From the NCBI RefSeq assembly GCF_000959725.1, contig NZ_CP009323.1:3286001-3350000 (forward strand): a DNA stretch of 64,000 nt. Direction: 5' to 3'. The DNA comes from Burkholderia gladioli (GTDB taxonomy: Bacteria > Pseudomonadota > Gammaproteobacteria > Burkholderiales > Burkholderiaceae). The notes under the pieces are model-generated. The model ran no database searches, was not told the DNA's origin, and was given only the letters and a program-made list of their open reading frames with translations. Made by a program: the position numbers and the translations under genes. Positions 43,102-50,929 of the stretch are shown here, one piece after another (position 1 is the first letter of the stretch; the number at the start of each line of letters is the position of its first letter).

Positions 43102-43512
43102 ATGACATCGACGGTTGAGAAAGTCGTGTTGCCCCCGATTCCCGCGAAGCGCTACTTCACGATCGGTGAGGTCAGCGAGTTGTGCGGCGTGAAGCCTCAT
43201 GTGCTGCGCTACTGGGAACAGGAGTTTACGCAGCTGCGTCCGGTCAAGCGTCGCGGCAACCGGCGTTATTACCAGCACCACGAGGTGCTGTTGATCCGGC
43301 GAATTCGCGAACTGCTGTACGAGCAGGGCTTCACCATCAATGGCGCGCGCAACCGGCTCGATTCGCATGGTTCCGATCGCGGCATGCCGACCGAGCAGGA
43401 AGAGATGTTTCCGGCCGCGCAGGCCGAGGCTGCGTCGGCCGGGCAAGCGATGGATGTCGACCAACTGCGGCGCGCTTTGCTCGACGTGATCGACGTGCTG
43501 GAGCGCAAGTAG
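43102..43512 (+). CDS. MerR-family transcriptional regulator
   Basis: 136 residues. N-terminal winged helix YFTIGEVSELCGVKPHVLRY followed by WEQEFTQLRPVKRRGNRRYY, then a short dimerisation helix; no Cys ligands for metals. The family member always found behind ihfA, similar to the YcgE/MlrA DNA-binding domain but with no B12-binding C-terminus; target unknown. Terminator immediately follows. Confidence 0.9.
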   Translation: MTSTVEKVVLPPIPAKRYFTIGEVSELCGVKPHVLRYWEQEFTQLRPVKRRGNRRYYQHHEVLLIRRIRELLYEQGFTINGARNRLDSHGSDRGMPTEQEEMFPAAQAEAASAGQAMDVDQLRRALLDVIDVLERK

Positions 43513-43545
43513 GCGGCATCGTCGCCGTGCATGCAGGATCTTGTG

Positions 43546-43583
43546 AAAAAGCCCGCCAGGCTTGTTGCCTGGCGGGCTTTTTT
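43546..43583. terminator. Strong bidirectional intrinsic terminator
   Basis: 15-bp stem AAAAAGCCCGCCAGGC / GCCTGGCGGGCTTTTTT with loop ttgtt. Ends the pheST-ihfA-merR operon and the convergent lipoprotein gene. Confidence 0.93.
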
Positions 43584-43615
43584 CATCGTCGCGAAGCCGA
43601 TAAGCAGCGGCGTGC

Positions 43616-45790
43616 TCAGGGTGCCAGCGGATTCGCGCGCCCGAGATCGACCAGCAGGGTGCCGTCGGCCGCCATGCGCACCGAGCCCTTCGAGACCTGT
43701 TCGCGATAGCCGTAGAGATCGAAACGCATCGCCCCTGGCTGCGCGGTGTTCTCGATCAGCGCGCGCAGGTTGGTCTCCAGCACGTTGAACATCTTCATGT
43801 CGCCGCCCTCCATCCAGATGTAGCTGCTCGCGTTGGTGCCGGGTTTCGGCAGCGGCGGCGCGTCGGGTGCGCGATGGAAGCTGAGCCGCAGGCCAGCCGG
43901 CTCGACGCGCACCTGCGCGAGCTGGCCCTTCAGCACGGGCGGCGGGAACACCGTGTACTGGTCGAGCACCAGCGCGTCGCCGCGCAGTTCCGCGCCGCGC
44001 CGGCGCAGCGGCGTCAGCGAGGCCAGCTCGATGCCGAGCGCACGCAGCAGCGTCGCCTGCGGCACGCCGAGCACCGAGACCTGCGAGGGCGTGTAGGCGA
44101 TATGGCGCCCGTCGAGCACCGAGAGCGTGCCCGTCATCGAGGTCGGCAGCCAGACGCCGGGCGGGACGTGATTCCACAGCCGGATGCCGCCGGTCACGTG
44201 CAGCTTGTCGCCGTCGGGCGTGAGCTTCAGGTCGTTGAGCGCGCGCGGCGTGTAGTCGAGCAGGTAGTCGTTGAACAGCGCATTCATGGCCGGCCAGGTC
44301 TCGAGCACCGAGCCGCCGAGGATGCGGATTTCGTACTGGTTCGGATCGTCGAGATCGACCGGTTCCCCGGGGCGGCGCGGCACCATCTGCGCGTCGAGCT
44401 GGTCGACGTGGAAGCCGATCTGGCCGGCGATGCTGAAATCCACGTTGCGCAGCTGGATCGCGGTGGTGCGGCTCGAGACGTGCCGCTCGTCGGCCGACGC
44501 GCCGGTGGCCGCGTTCACGGCCAGCGAGGCGCCGCCGCCGGGCAGGGCTTCGGAGAACCAGCGCTGGCGCGCGTCGCGCAAGGCCGCCTGCTGGGTCTTG
44601 ACGAAGCTGTCGTTCAGGCGCGCGCCGGCCGAGCCGATCGCATCCGCGGGCGGTTTCGCGCCGGCATAGGACGGGATGTGGATGGTCATCGCGCCGCTCG
44701 GCGCGAAGCTGAAGTAACCGGTCGAGACCTGGTCGCGATAGTGGTAGAGATCGAACACGAAGGGCTCGGCCTTCGTCGCGGGCCGGGCCGGGCCGATCAG
44801 GATGTCGGCGTTCATCGGCATCGAGCGCATGAACTTCACGTCGCCGCCGCGGATCAGCATGGCCTGCTGCGGCGCGCCCTCGGGCATCGCGAAACCGGCC
44901 CCGGTGCCGTCGTCGAAGGCGAGGTCGAGCCCGTCTGGCGTGATGCGCAACGCGACCACCTTCAGCTTCAATTGCGGCGGCGGCATCAGCTTGTCGACCT
45001 GCATCACCAGGTCGTCGCCGGACAGCTTCGCCACCGGCGTGTCGATCTTCAGCAGGTCCGCCATCTTCACGTTGGCCGCGCGCATCACGGGGTTCGCGTC
45101 CAGCCCCTGCACGCGGACCTCGGTGGGATGGAATACCAGCGCGGTGCCGTCGCGCACCGAGAGCTTGCCGGTCAGCGAGAACGGCACCCAGCCGCCGCGC
45201 TGCATCTCGCCCTGCAGATGGATCACGCCGTCGCCGGCCGAGACCTGCAGCTTGCGCAGCGGCGCGCCGCGATAGCCGAACAGGTAGGTATTGAAGACCG
45301 CGGTGAGCTTGCTGTCGTCGAGCGTGACGATGCCGCGATGCACGTCGATGCCGAAGCTCGAGGGATCGTCGAAGACGATCGGGGCGCCGGGGCGGGTCGG
45401 GCGCAGCGTGGCCGACAACTGGTGGACGTAGAAGCCGAGCTCGCCGACGATGCGGAAATCGACATCGCGCAGCATCGTGATCGCGCCGTCCTGGCCCGAA
45501 TCGCGCAGGCTGAGCGGCCGCGATCGCGTGACGGGAATCGAGCCGAGCGAGGGCAGGCTGCTCGCGATCTGCTGCTCGCGCCGCAGTTGCTCGGCCTTGT
45601 CGCGATCGATTTTCGGCAGGCTGCCGCCCGCGGTCGTGGCCGGATTCGCCGAAGGTTCGGCGCAGCCGGTGGCGAGCAGCGAGGCCGCGAGCGCGAGCGC
45701 GGCGAGCACGCGCGTCAGGCCCTGGCCGCGGCTCGCGCGACGCGCTGGCGCGAAACGCGTGAGCCAGGCACGCGATGCCGGTGTTCGCAT
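43616..45790 (-). CDS. Large lipoprotein with internal duplication, function unknown
   Basis: 724 residues. Signal peptide with lipobox SLLATGC (Cys near residue 42), so probably an outer- or inner-membrane lipoprotein facing the periplasm. The mature part consists of two homologous halves of about 300 residues. Matching blocks are ITMLRDVDFRIVGELGFYVH vs AIQLRNVDFSIAGQIGFHVD; LSGDDLVMQVDKLMPPPQLK vs LRGDALVLDQYTVFPPPVLK; and FVFDLYHYRDQVSTGYFSF vs MRFDLYGYREQVSKGSVRM. Each half is beta-rich. I do not recognise a characterised family. ATG at 45790 follows GGGAGA. Monocistronic. Confidence 0.8.
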   Translation of the reverse strand: MRTPASRAWLTRFAPARRASRGQGLTRVLAALALAASLLATGCAEPSANPATTAGGSLPKIDRDKAEQLRREQQIASSLPSLGSIPVTRSRPLSLRDSGQDGAITMLRDVDFRIVGELGFYVHQLSATLRPTRPGAPIVFDDPSSFGIDVHRGIVTLDDSKLTAVFNTYLFGYRGAPLRKLQVSAGDGVIHLQGEMQRGGWVPFSLTGKLSVRDGTALVFHPTEVRVQGLDANPVMRAANVKMADLLKIDTPVAKLSGDDLVMQVDKLMPPPQLKLKVVALRITPDGLDLAFDDGTGAGFAMPEGAPQQAMLIRGGDVKFMRSMPMNADILIGPARPATKAEPFVFDLYHYRDQVSTGYFSFAPSGAMTIHIPSYAGAKPPADAIGSAGARLNDSFVKTQQAALRDARQRWFSEALPGGGASLAVNAATGASADERHVSSRTTAIQLRNVDFSIAGQIGFHVDQLDAQMVPRRPGEPVDLDDPNQYEIRILGGSVLETWPAMNALFNDYLLDYTPRALNDLKLTPDGDKLHVTGGIRLWNHVPPGVWLPTSMTGTLSVLDGRHIAYTPSQVSVLGVPQATLLRALGIELASLTPLRRRGAELRGDALVLDQYTVFPPPVLKGQLAQVRVEPAGLRLSFHRAPDAPPLPKPGTNASSYIWMEGGDMKMFNVLETNLRALIENTAQPGAMRFDLYGYREQVSKGSVRMAADGTLLVDLGRANPLAP

Positions 45791-46151
45791 GATGTTCGTC
45801 TCCCTGTCGATCGGTCCGTGATGGCGTCGAGCCGTCCGGCCGTGGTGTCGGTGCGATTCCGACTGCCGGGAAGTCTGGCACGAGGGGCCTAGAGAAGCGT
45901 TACCAAACAAACGGTCGGCGTGTTGCGGCGCGGCGGATGACGTTCCGGCGCGAAAGGCGGCGATCGCGCGGATCGAATTCAAACGCGCGAATTCAAACGA
46001 ACGTATGAGTTGGCGTTAAAAATAGGGCGGAAGTGAAGGTGGAAATCGCCACGAATTTCGTGGTAGATCGCCATTGCGACGTCACGTGCGAGGCGTATCA
46101 TCGCCGCAATAACGATCAAACAAGATTTCAACGATGCACGTGGGGAATGAA
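45791..46151 (+). promoter_or_regulatory. Flp pilin upstream region with promoter, palindrome and direct repeats
   Basis: A 361-base gap, less GC-rich toward the right. A 12-base direct repeat CGAATTCAAACG occurs at 45974-45985 and 45988-45999. A perfect 15-base palindrome CCACGAA-T-TTCGTGG sits at 46049-46063. Ten bases beyond it, TTGCGA (46074-46079) and TATCAT (46096-46101), 16 bases apart, form a reasonable sigma-70 promoter for the pilin gene. Confidence 0.5.
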
Positions 46152-46322
46152 ATGAAGGCAGTGTGGAAGCGTTTTCTGGCCGACGAGACGGGTGTGACCG
46201 CGGTCGAGTATGGATTGATCGGCGGTTTCGTGGTCGGGGCCGCGGCGCTGGGCGCAACCGCCTTGAGCAATAGCGTGGAAAGCCTGTTTTCGTTCGTCAC
46301 GAGCTTTTTCAACAGATTCTGA
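46152..46322 (+). CDS. Flp/Fap-type type IVb pilin
   Basis: 56 residues from the ATG at 46152, which has a GGGGAATGA ribosome-binding site; an in-frame ATG at 46134 would add six residues. Basic leader (KAVWKRFLADETG), then the Flp cleavage and assembly motif: Gly followed by VTAVEYGLIGGFVVGAAALG, with the conserved Glu-Tyr pair. Ends in a short amphipathic Phe-rich tail. Flp pilins are processed by TadV/PilD and assembled by the Tad secretion system; no tad gene is in this window, so this is an orphan copy. Confidence 0.9.
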   Translation: MKAVWKRFLADETGVTAVEYGLIGGFVVGAAALGATALSNSVESLFSFVTSFFNRF

Positions 46323-46373
46323 CCCGCGGCGCTTTCTCCTGCCGGCCTTCCCGGGCCTGCCGCGCCATCCGCC

Positions 46374-47822
46374 TCAGGATGGCAGTTCCCGAACCAGTTG
46401 CCCGAGCCGTTCGACCGCCGCCTCGATGCGCGAATCGAACGGCATGCCCGCGCTTAGCCGCAGGCAGTGACCAAAGCGGTCGGTATTCGAGAACATCGAG
46501 CCGGGGCTGATGCGGATGCCTTCGTGCAGGGCACGATCGAACAGCCGGTCGGTATCGGTTCGCCCGGGCAGCGTCACCCATAGCAGCAGGCCCGCCGTCG
46601 GGCGCGTGAGCTCGGTGCCGGCGGGGAAATGCTCGGCGATCGCTTGGGCGAGCAGGGCGCGTTGGCGCGCGAGCTGCGTCTGCATGCGCCGCATCTGGCG
46701 ATGGAAGGCGCCGCTCGTCAGGTAGTCGGCCACGGCCAGTTGCGGGATCTCCTCGCGGTGGCGCGACACGGCGTACATCAGCATCTCGATCCGGTTCTGC
46801 CATTTGCCGCCCGTCAGCCAGCCGATGCGCGCGCCGGGCGACACGGTCTTGTTCAGCGAACTGCAGTGGATCACGTTGCCGGTGCGATCCCAGGACTTGA
46901 GCGGGCGCGCATGCGCGGGATTGGGCAGCAGCGCGCCGTAGCTGTCGTCCTCGACGAGCGGGACGCCGCTTCGCTCGCAGGATTCGACCAGCCGCGCCTT
47001 GGCATCGTCCGGCATGATGCTGCCGAGCGGATTGTGCAGGGCCGGCGTGCAGATCACGGCCTGCACGCCGCCCGGGCGGCGCAGGGCGATCTCGATGGCT
47101 TCCGGCGAGAGGCCGCGTTGCGGATCGGTCGGCAGTTCCAGCGCGCGTAGCCCCAGCGATTCGAGGATCTGCAGGATGCCGAAGTAACAGGGCGATTCGA
47201 TCGCGACGACGTCGCCCGGCGAGGTGACGGCCCGCAAGGCGAGCGACAGCGCCTCGCTGCAGCCGTGGGTGACGAGCACGGCGCCGGGGTCGAGGGCCAG
47301 CCCGCGCGTGATCGAGACGCGCGCGATCGCCTCCTTCAAGCGGGAGACGCCGCCGGGATCGGGGCTGGCATCGTAGAGACTCGGGCGGGCGCGCAGGATG
47401 CGCAGCGCATGATTCTTCAGGGCCGCGCCCGGATACATCGCCGGCGCGCAGACCGCCCGCGCCAGGTCGACCTCGGGCGCGCGTTGCATGGCGCGCGCGA
47501 GCATCACCGAAATGCGCTCGTGGACGCCCACGTAATCGGCCGCATCGATACGCGGCTCGTCGGGTTCCGCTGCGCGGCCGGGTTGGCCTGCGTGACGCGC
47601 CGCGGATCGCTTGGGATGACGAACGAAGTAGCCGGCCCTGGGCCGGGCCTCGACATAACCCTGCCGCTCCAGCAGGCGGCAGGCTTCGACCGTGGTCGCG
47701 AGCGAGACGCGATGCAGGTCGGCCAATTCGCGCAGCGAGGGCAGGCGCTCTCCGACGGGCAGCAGGCCGGTCTCGATCGCCCGGCTGTAGTGCGCGGCGA
47801 TGGTGCGGTATTTGTGGGTCAT
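46374..47822 (-). CDS. MocR-type regulator: GntR HTH fused to PLP aminotransferase domain
   Basis: 482 residues. N-terminal GntR winged helix (IETGLLPVGERLPSLRELAD, LHRVSLATTVEACRLLERQG), then a fold-type I aminotransferase domain with the PLP Lys in CSSLNKTVSPGARIGW and TPALHNPLGSIMPDDAK. MocR proteins are regulators using PLP or an amino-metabolite as effector. The start ATG at 47822 faces the MFS gene with about 215-230 bases between, which suggests it controls that transporter. Confidence 0.92.
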   Translation of the reverse strand: MTHKYRTIAAHYSRAIETGLLPVGERLPSLRELADLHRVSLATTVEACRLLERQGYVEARPRAGYFVRHPKRSAARHAGQPGRAAEPDEPRIDAADYVGVHERISVMLARAMQRAPEVDLARAVCAPAMYPGAALKNHALRILRARPSLYDASPDPGGVSRLKEAIARVSITRGLALDPGAVLVTHGCSEALSLALRAVTSPGDVVAIESPCYFGILQILESLGLRALELPTDPQRGLSPEAIEIALRRPGGVQAVICTPALHNPLGSIMPDDAKARLVESCERSGVPLVEDDSYGALLPNPAHARPLKSWDRTGNVIHCSSLNKTVSPGARIGWLTGGKWQNRIEMLMYAVSRHREEIPQLAVADYLTSGAFHRQMRRMQTQLARQRALLAQAIAEHFPAGTELTRPTAGLLLWVTLPGRTDTDRLFDRALHEGIRISPGSMFSNTDRFGHCLRLSAGMPFDSRIEAAVERLGQLVRELPS

Positions 47823-48054
47823 GTCTCGGGCGGGAAGCCGGGTGCGGGCGGAAATTGTAGCAACGCGGCCGTGTTTCGAGCGGCTCGCTATACCGGTCGA
47901 TTTTCCGTTTTTCTGTATGTGTCGCGCGCGGCGGGCATGCGCGAAGATGGGCTTCGACTCGTGTCGCCCATGGCCTGGTTCCGTGGCGCCGAGCCCCAGC
48001 CACTGCGGCGCACGCCGCGATCGACGGAAATCCGCCTTGAAACCCAGCCTGCCC

Positions 48055-49299
48055 ATGTCCCGCGTCTTGCCCGGGGAGTCGACCGACAGCTATCGCTGGA
48101 CCGTGCTCGGCGTCGCCGCCCTGGCACAGACCACCGCGTCGATCACGGCGCAGGGCCTCTATACGCTGATGCCTTCGCTGCAGGTGGCGTTTCACCTGTC
48201 GGAGGCGGCCGGCGCGCTGGCGATCAGCGCCTTGAACGGCGGCCAGGTCGTGACCATGCTGATGCTCGGTTGGCTGATCGACCGCTTCGGCGAACGCCGC
48301 GTGGTTGCATCGACGATGAGCATGATGGGCCTGGCCGCCATGCTCGGCGCCTGGATGGCGCCGTCCTTTCCGGTACTGCTGGTGTTCATCGCGATGATCG
48401 GCGCCACCTACGCCTCGGTGCAGCCCGGCGGCACGCGCGCCATCGTCCGCTGGTTCCCGCCGTGGGAGCGCGGCATGGCGACGGGCGTCAGGCAGGCCGG
48501 CTTGCCGCTCGGCACCGCGCTGGCGGCCATGGCGCTGCCGCTGCTGGCAGCGACCCAGGGCTGGCGCCTCGCGCTGGTCGTGCAGGGGGCGATCGGCCTG
48601 GCCGGCGGCGCGCTGTTCGCGCTGCTGCATCGCGACGAACGCAAGGCGCCGGGCCTGCCGTCGGCCGCGCCGCCGGGGCTGCTGACATCGATCCGGCTGG
48701 TGGCCGGCCACACCGTGCTCTGGCCGGTGATGGCGGCGGGCGCCGCGATGGTCGCGTTCCAGTACACCTTCGCGACGCATGCGATCCCGTTCGTCGCCGC
48801 GCGTTTCCATTACCCGCTGGTGGCCGCGGCCTTGCTGTTCTCGCTGTCGCAATGGTTCGGGATCCTGGGGCGCGTCGGGCTCGCCTGGCTCAGCGACCGC
48901 TGGTGGCCGGGGCGCCGGCTGCGTTCGCTGGGCATGTGCATGGCGATCTGCATCGCCGTCGCGCTCGGCCTGCCGCTGTTGCCGGCCGAGACGCCGAAGC
49001 TGGTGCTGGCCGTGATCTTCGGTGTCGTCGGGCTGGTCGGTGTCGGCTGGTATCCGCTCTATCTGCTGCAGGTCGCCGAGATGGCGCCGAGCAGCGTGGT
49101 GGCCTCGACGCTCAGTTTCTCGATGACGCTCAACATGCTCGCGATCAGCATCCTGCCGCCGCTGTTCGGCGTGCTTGTCGACCGCTTTCATTACGGCGCG
49201 GCGTGGAGCGCGCTGGCTTGTCTGGTGCTGCTGGGGGGCTTGGTGTTGTGGCGCGGAGCGAGCTTGTCGGGACGTGAATCACGGGCGCCGAAGGCATGA
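48055..49299 (+). CDS. MFS transporter
   Basis: About 414 residues with 12 TM helices. Loop 2-3 motif GWLIDRFGERRVV and the matching SDRWWPGRRL between helices 8 and 9 are MFS signatures; substrate unknown (CynX/NNP-like small-molecule porters look similar). The ATG at 48055 has no obvious ribosome-binding site, whereas a TTG at 48037 is preceded by CGGAAA and would add six residues (MKPSLP). Probably regulated by the divergent MocR protein. Confidence 0.85.
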   Translation: MSRVLPGESTDSYRWTVLGVAALAQTTASITAQGLYTLMPSLQVAFHLSEAAGALAISALNGGQVVTMLMLGWLIDRFGERRVVASTMSMMGLAAMLGAWMAPSFPVLLVFIAMIGATYASVQPGGTRAIVRWFPPWERGMATGVRQAGLPLGTALAAMALPLLAATQGWRLALVVQGAIGLAGGALFALLHRDERKAPGLPSAAPPGLLTSIRLVAGHTVLWPVMAAGAAMVAFQYTFATHAIPFVAARFHYPLVAAALLFSLSQWFGILGRVGLAWLSDRWWPGRRLRSLGMCMAICIAVALGLPLLPAETPKLVLAVIFGVVGLVGVGWYPLYLLQVAEMAPSSVVASTLSFSMTLNMLAISILPPLFGVLVDRFHYGAAWSALACLVLLGGLVLWRGASLSGRESRAPKA

Positions 49300-49345
49300 G
49301 AAGGAGAGGTGCGGAAGCCCCCGATGAAAAAGTGCACGATGGTGG

Positions 49346-49374
49346 TTCTATCCTGGCAAACTGTCTGATATACT
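49346..49374 (+). promoter_or_regulatory. Promoter of tRNA-Pro
   Basis: TTCTAT (49346-49351) and TATACT (49369-49374), 17 bases apart, about 11 bases before the tRNA. The -10 is good, the -35 weak. Confidence 0.55.
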
Positions 49375-49384
49375 CTTTTTCTTT

Positions 49385-49461
<77 letters not shown>

Positions 49462-49465
49462 GAAT

Positions 49466-49502
49466 AAAGCCCGCACAATCAATCGGTTGTGCGGGCTTTT
49501 TC
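49466..49502. terminator. Intrinsic terminator after tRNA-Pro
   Basis: 13-bp stem AAAGCCCGCACAA / TTGTGCGGGCTTT with loop tcaatcgg and T-rich tail; symmetrical enough to stop leftward phage transcription too. Confidence 0.88.
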
Positions 49503-49530
49503 ATTGCCGTCCTCGGCGCGGAAAACGGCC

Positions 49531-49551
49531 ATTTTGGAAGACTTCCAAAAT
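49531..49551. repeat. Perfect 21-base palindrome at the end of the integrase gene
   Basis: ATTTTGGAAG-A-CTTCCAAAAT, touching the integrase stop codon and 70 bases from tRNA-Pro. Candidate recombinase/excisionase arm site or weak hairpin; see findings. Confidence 0.75.
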
Positions 49552-50690
49552 CATGCGGCCGGCAGCGCCATCCTGACCGTGGACACCGGCACGTCGCGCG
49601 ACTTGATGTAGATCTCGGTGGTGTTGCGATCCGAGTGCGCCGCGGCCACCTGCAGGGCGTCGATATCGTAGCCGGCGCGCCGGGCGTCGGTCATGGCCTT
49701 CGCGCGGATATCTTTCACGGTGTAAGGCGCTTTGCTCAGTCCCGCGCGTCGCTTCGCATCGCGCCAGGCGTCGCGACAGGCCGCCATGGTCTTCTGCGCG
49801 CCGTTCTCGTCGCGCACCACATATCGCTGCCCGAATCTCGGCTCGAGCGCGCGGGCGCGGGCCAACACGGCCTGGATCTCCGGGGTGATCGGCCAGTCCA
49901 CCACCTCGCCGCTGGAGTCCTCGGTCTTCGACGGGACGAAGTGGATAACGCCGGCGTTCTCGTCCACCCAGCTGCAGCCGAACGGGTCGGCCGGATCCTG
50001 CTTCCACTGCAGCTCGCGGATCTCGGTCGCGCGCTGGATCGTCAGATAGCAGAGGTCCACGAACACCTGCATCATCGGCCCGGTGGGCACCTTCGCCTCG
50101 ATCGTCCGCTTCTGCCCCTTGATCTTCTTCTCGTAGCTGTACACGGCCAGCGCCGTGCGGATCGCCAGGAAGTGATCGTTCGGGATGTAGACGGTGCGCT
50201 TCTTCGGCTTCTTGACCTGGATCTCGCGGCACGGATTTCCGCTCGCGTAGCGCTTCACGGTCGCCCAGGCGAAGAATTTCGACAGCCAGGCGTGCATCGC
50301 CTGGAATGTCGGCAGCTTGTCGCCCCAGTTGTCGTGCAGGAAGTCGTAGATCGCGCCGGCGTCGACCTGCTGGATGTCGAACTTCGAGAACCCCGTCTTC
50401 ACTGTCTCGCCGCGGCGGCGCCACTCGTCACGGAAGGATTCGGCGTATTTCTTCTCGTGCGTCTCCATATAGACGTCGACCAGGCGCGGGATGTTGCCGG
50501 CGTTCGGGTCGATCTCGATCTTGCGCTTCTCTTCCGCGAGCCGCTCGAGCATGCGGGTTTCGCCATCTTCCAGCCGGCAGAGCTTGACCCACTGCTCGTC
50601 GGTGGGCCGCACCCACCAGAACGTGTTCGAGCGCAGATATACCCGGCGCGGCCATGGCACGTCCTTTTTTCTTCGCCGCGCTGCGTTCAA
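49551..50690 (-). CDS. int: Tyrosine-type phage integrase
   Basis: 379 residues. C-terminal catalytic domain: first Arg in LTIQRATEIRELQW, the box II KxxR variant TVKDIRAKAMTDA (Lys in place of His), His in AAAHSDRNTTEIYI and the Tyr nucleophile in EIYIKSR. N-terminal SAM-like core-binding domain precedes it. The start is taken as TTG at 50690: it overlaps the upstream stop (TTGA) and has a perfect GGAGGA site 6 bases away; a GTG at 50660 has unsuitable spacing. Last gene of the leftward operon, beside its presumed tRNA-Pro target. Confidence 0.92.
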   Translation of the reverse strand: MNAARRRKKDVPWPRRVYLRSNTFWWVRPTDEQWVKLCRLEDGETRMLERLAEEKRKIEIDPNAGNIPRLVDVYMETHEKKYAESFRDEWRRRGETVKTGFSKFDIQQVDAGAIYDFLHDNWGDKLPTFQAMHAWLSKFFAWATVKRYASGNPCREIQVKKPKKRTVYIPNDHFLAIRTALAVYSYEKKIKGQKRTIEAKVPTGPMMQVFVDLCYLTIQRATEIRELQWKQDPADPFGCSWVDENAGVIHFVPSKTEDSSGEVVDWPITPEIQAVLARARALEPRFGQRYVVRDENGAQKTMAACRDAWRDAKRRAGLSKAPYTVKDIRAKAMTDARRAGYDIDALQVAAAHSDRNTTEIYIKSRDVPVSTVRMALPAA

Positions 50691-50929
50691 GCGATCCTCC
50701 GGATGGGGGTGAGGCTCGGCCGCGGGCCCGCGGCCGCCCGCGCCTCGCCGATGCCGGCGCGCTTGGCCTGAAGGCCTTCGAACGCCGCCCAGGTGATGAT
50801 GATGCGGCCGTCGGCGCTCTGCACGGGCGTGAGGCCGAAATGCCGCTGGAACCAAGCGGCCTGCGCGCTGTGGCGCTTCTTGCCTGTGACGTGCTGCAGA
50901 TCCTCTTCGGACATGAGGCGTTCGTTCAT
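50687..50929 (-). CDS. DUF4224-domain small protein
   Basis: 80 residues. SEEDLQHVTGKKRHSAQAAW followed by FQRHFGLTPVQSADGRIIIT is the DUF4224 pattern, typically encoded directly upstream of phage integrases and possibly an excisionase or integrase helper; that role is inference from position. Starts ATG 50929 (GGAGGACG site), overlapping the preceding stop; its own stop overlaps the integrase TTG. Confidence 0.85.
   Translation of the reverse strand: MNERLMSEEDLQHVTGKKRHSAQAAWFQRHFGLTPVQSADGRIIITWAAFEGLQAKRAGIGEARAAAGPRPSLTPIRRIA

Noticed and set aside
43874..45892. Plus-strand open frame opposite the duplicated lipoprotein
   Set aside because: Translation is Arg/His/Glu-rich without any motif. 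The minus strand has a signal peptide, lipobox, ribosome-binding site and internal repeat.
46309..49191. 960-codon minus-strand open frame crossing the MFS and MocR region
   Set aside because: Part is a shadow of the MFS gene and part is the wrong frame of the MocR gene; low-complexity His/Arg/Gln sequence. The two standard genes account for the region.
49531..49551. Palindrome as the integrase terminator
   Set aside because: On the minus strand it is not followed by a T tract, and the loop would be only 1-3 bases; the nearby stem at 49466-49502 is a much better terminator.
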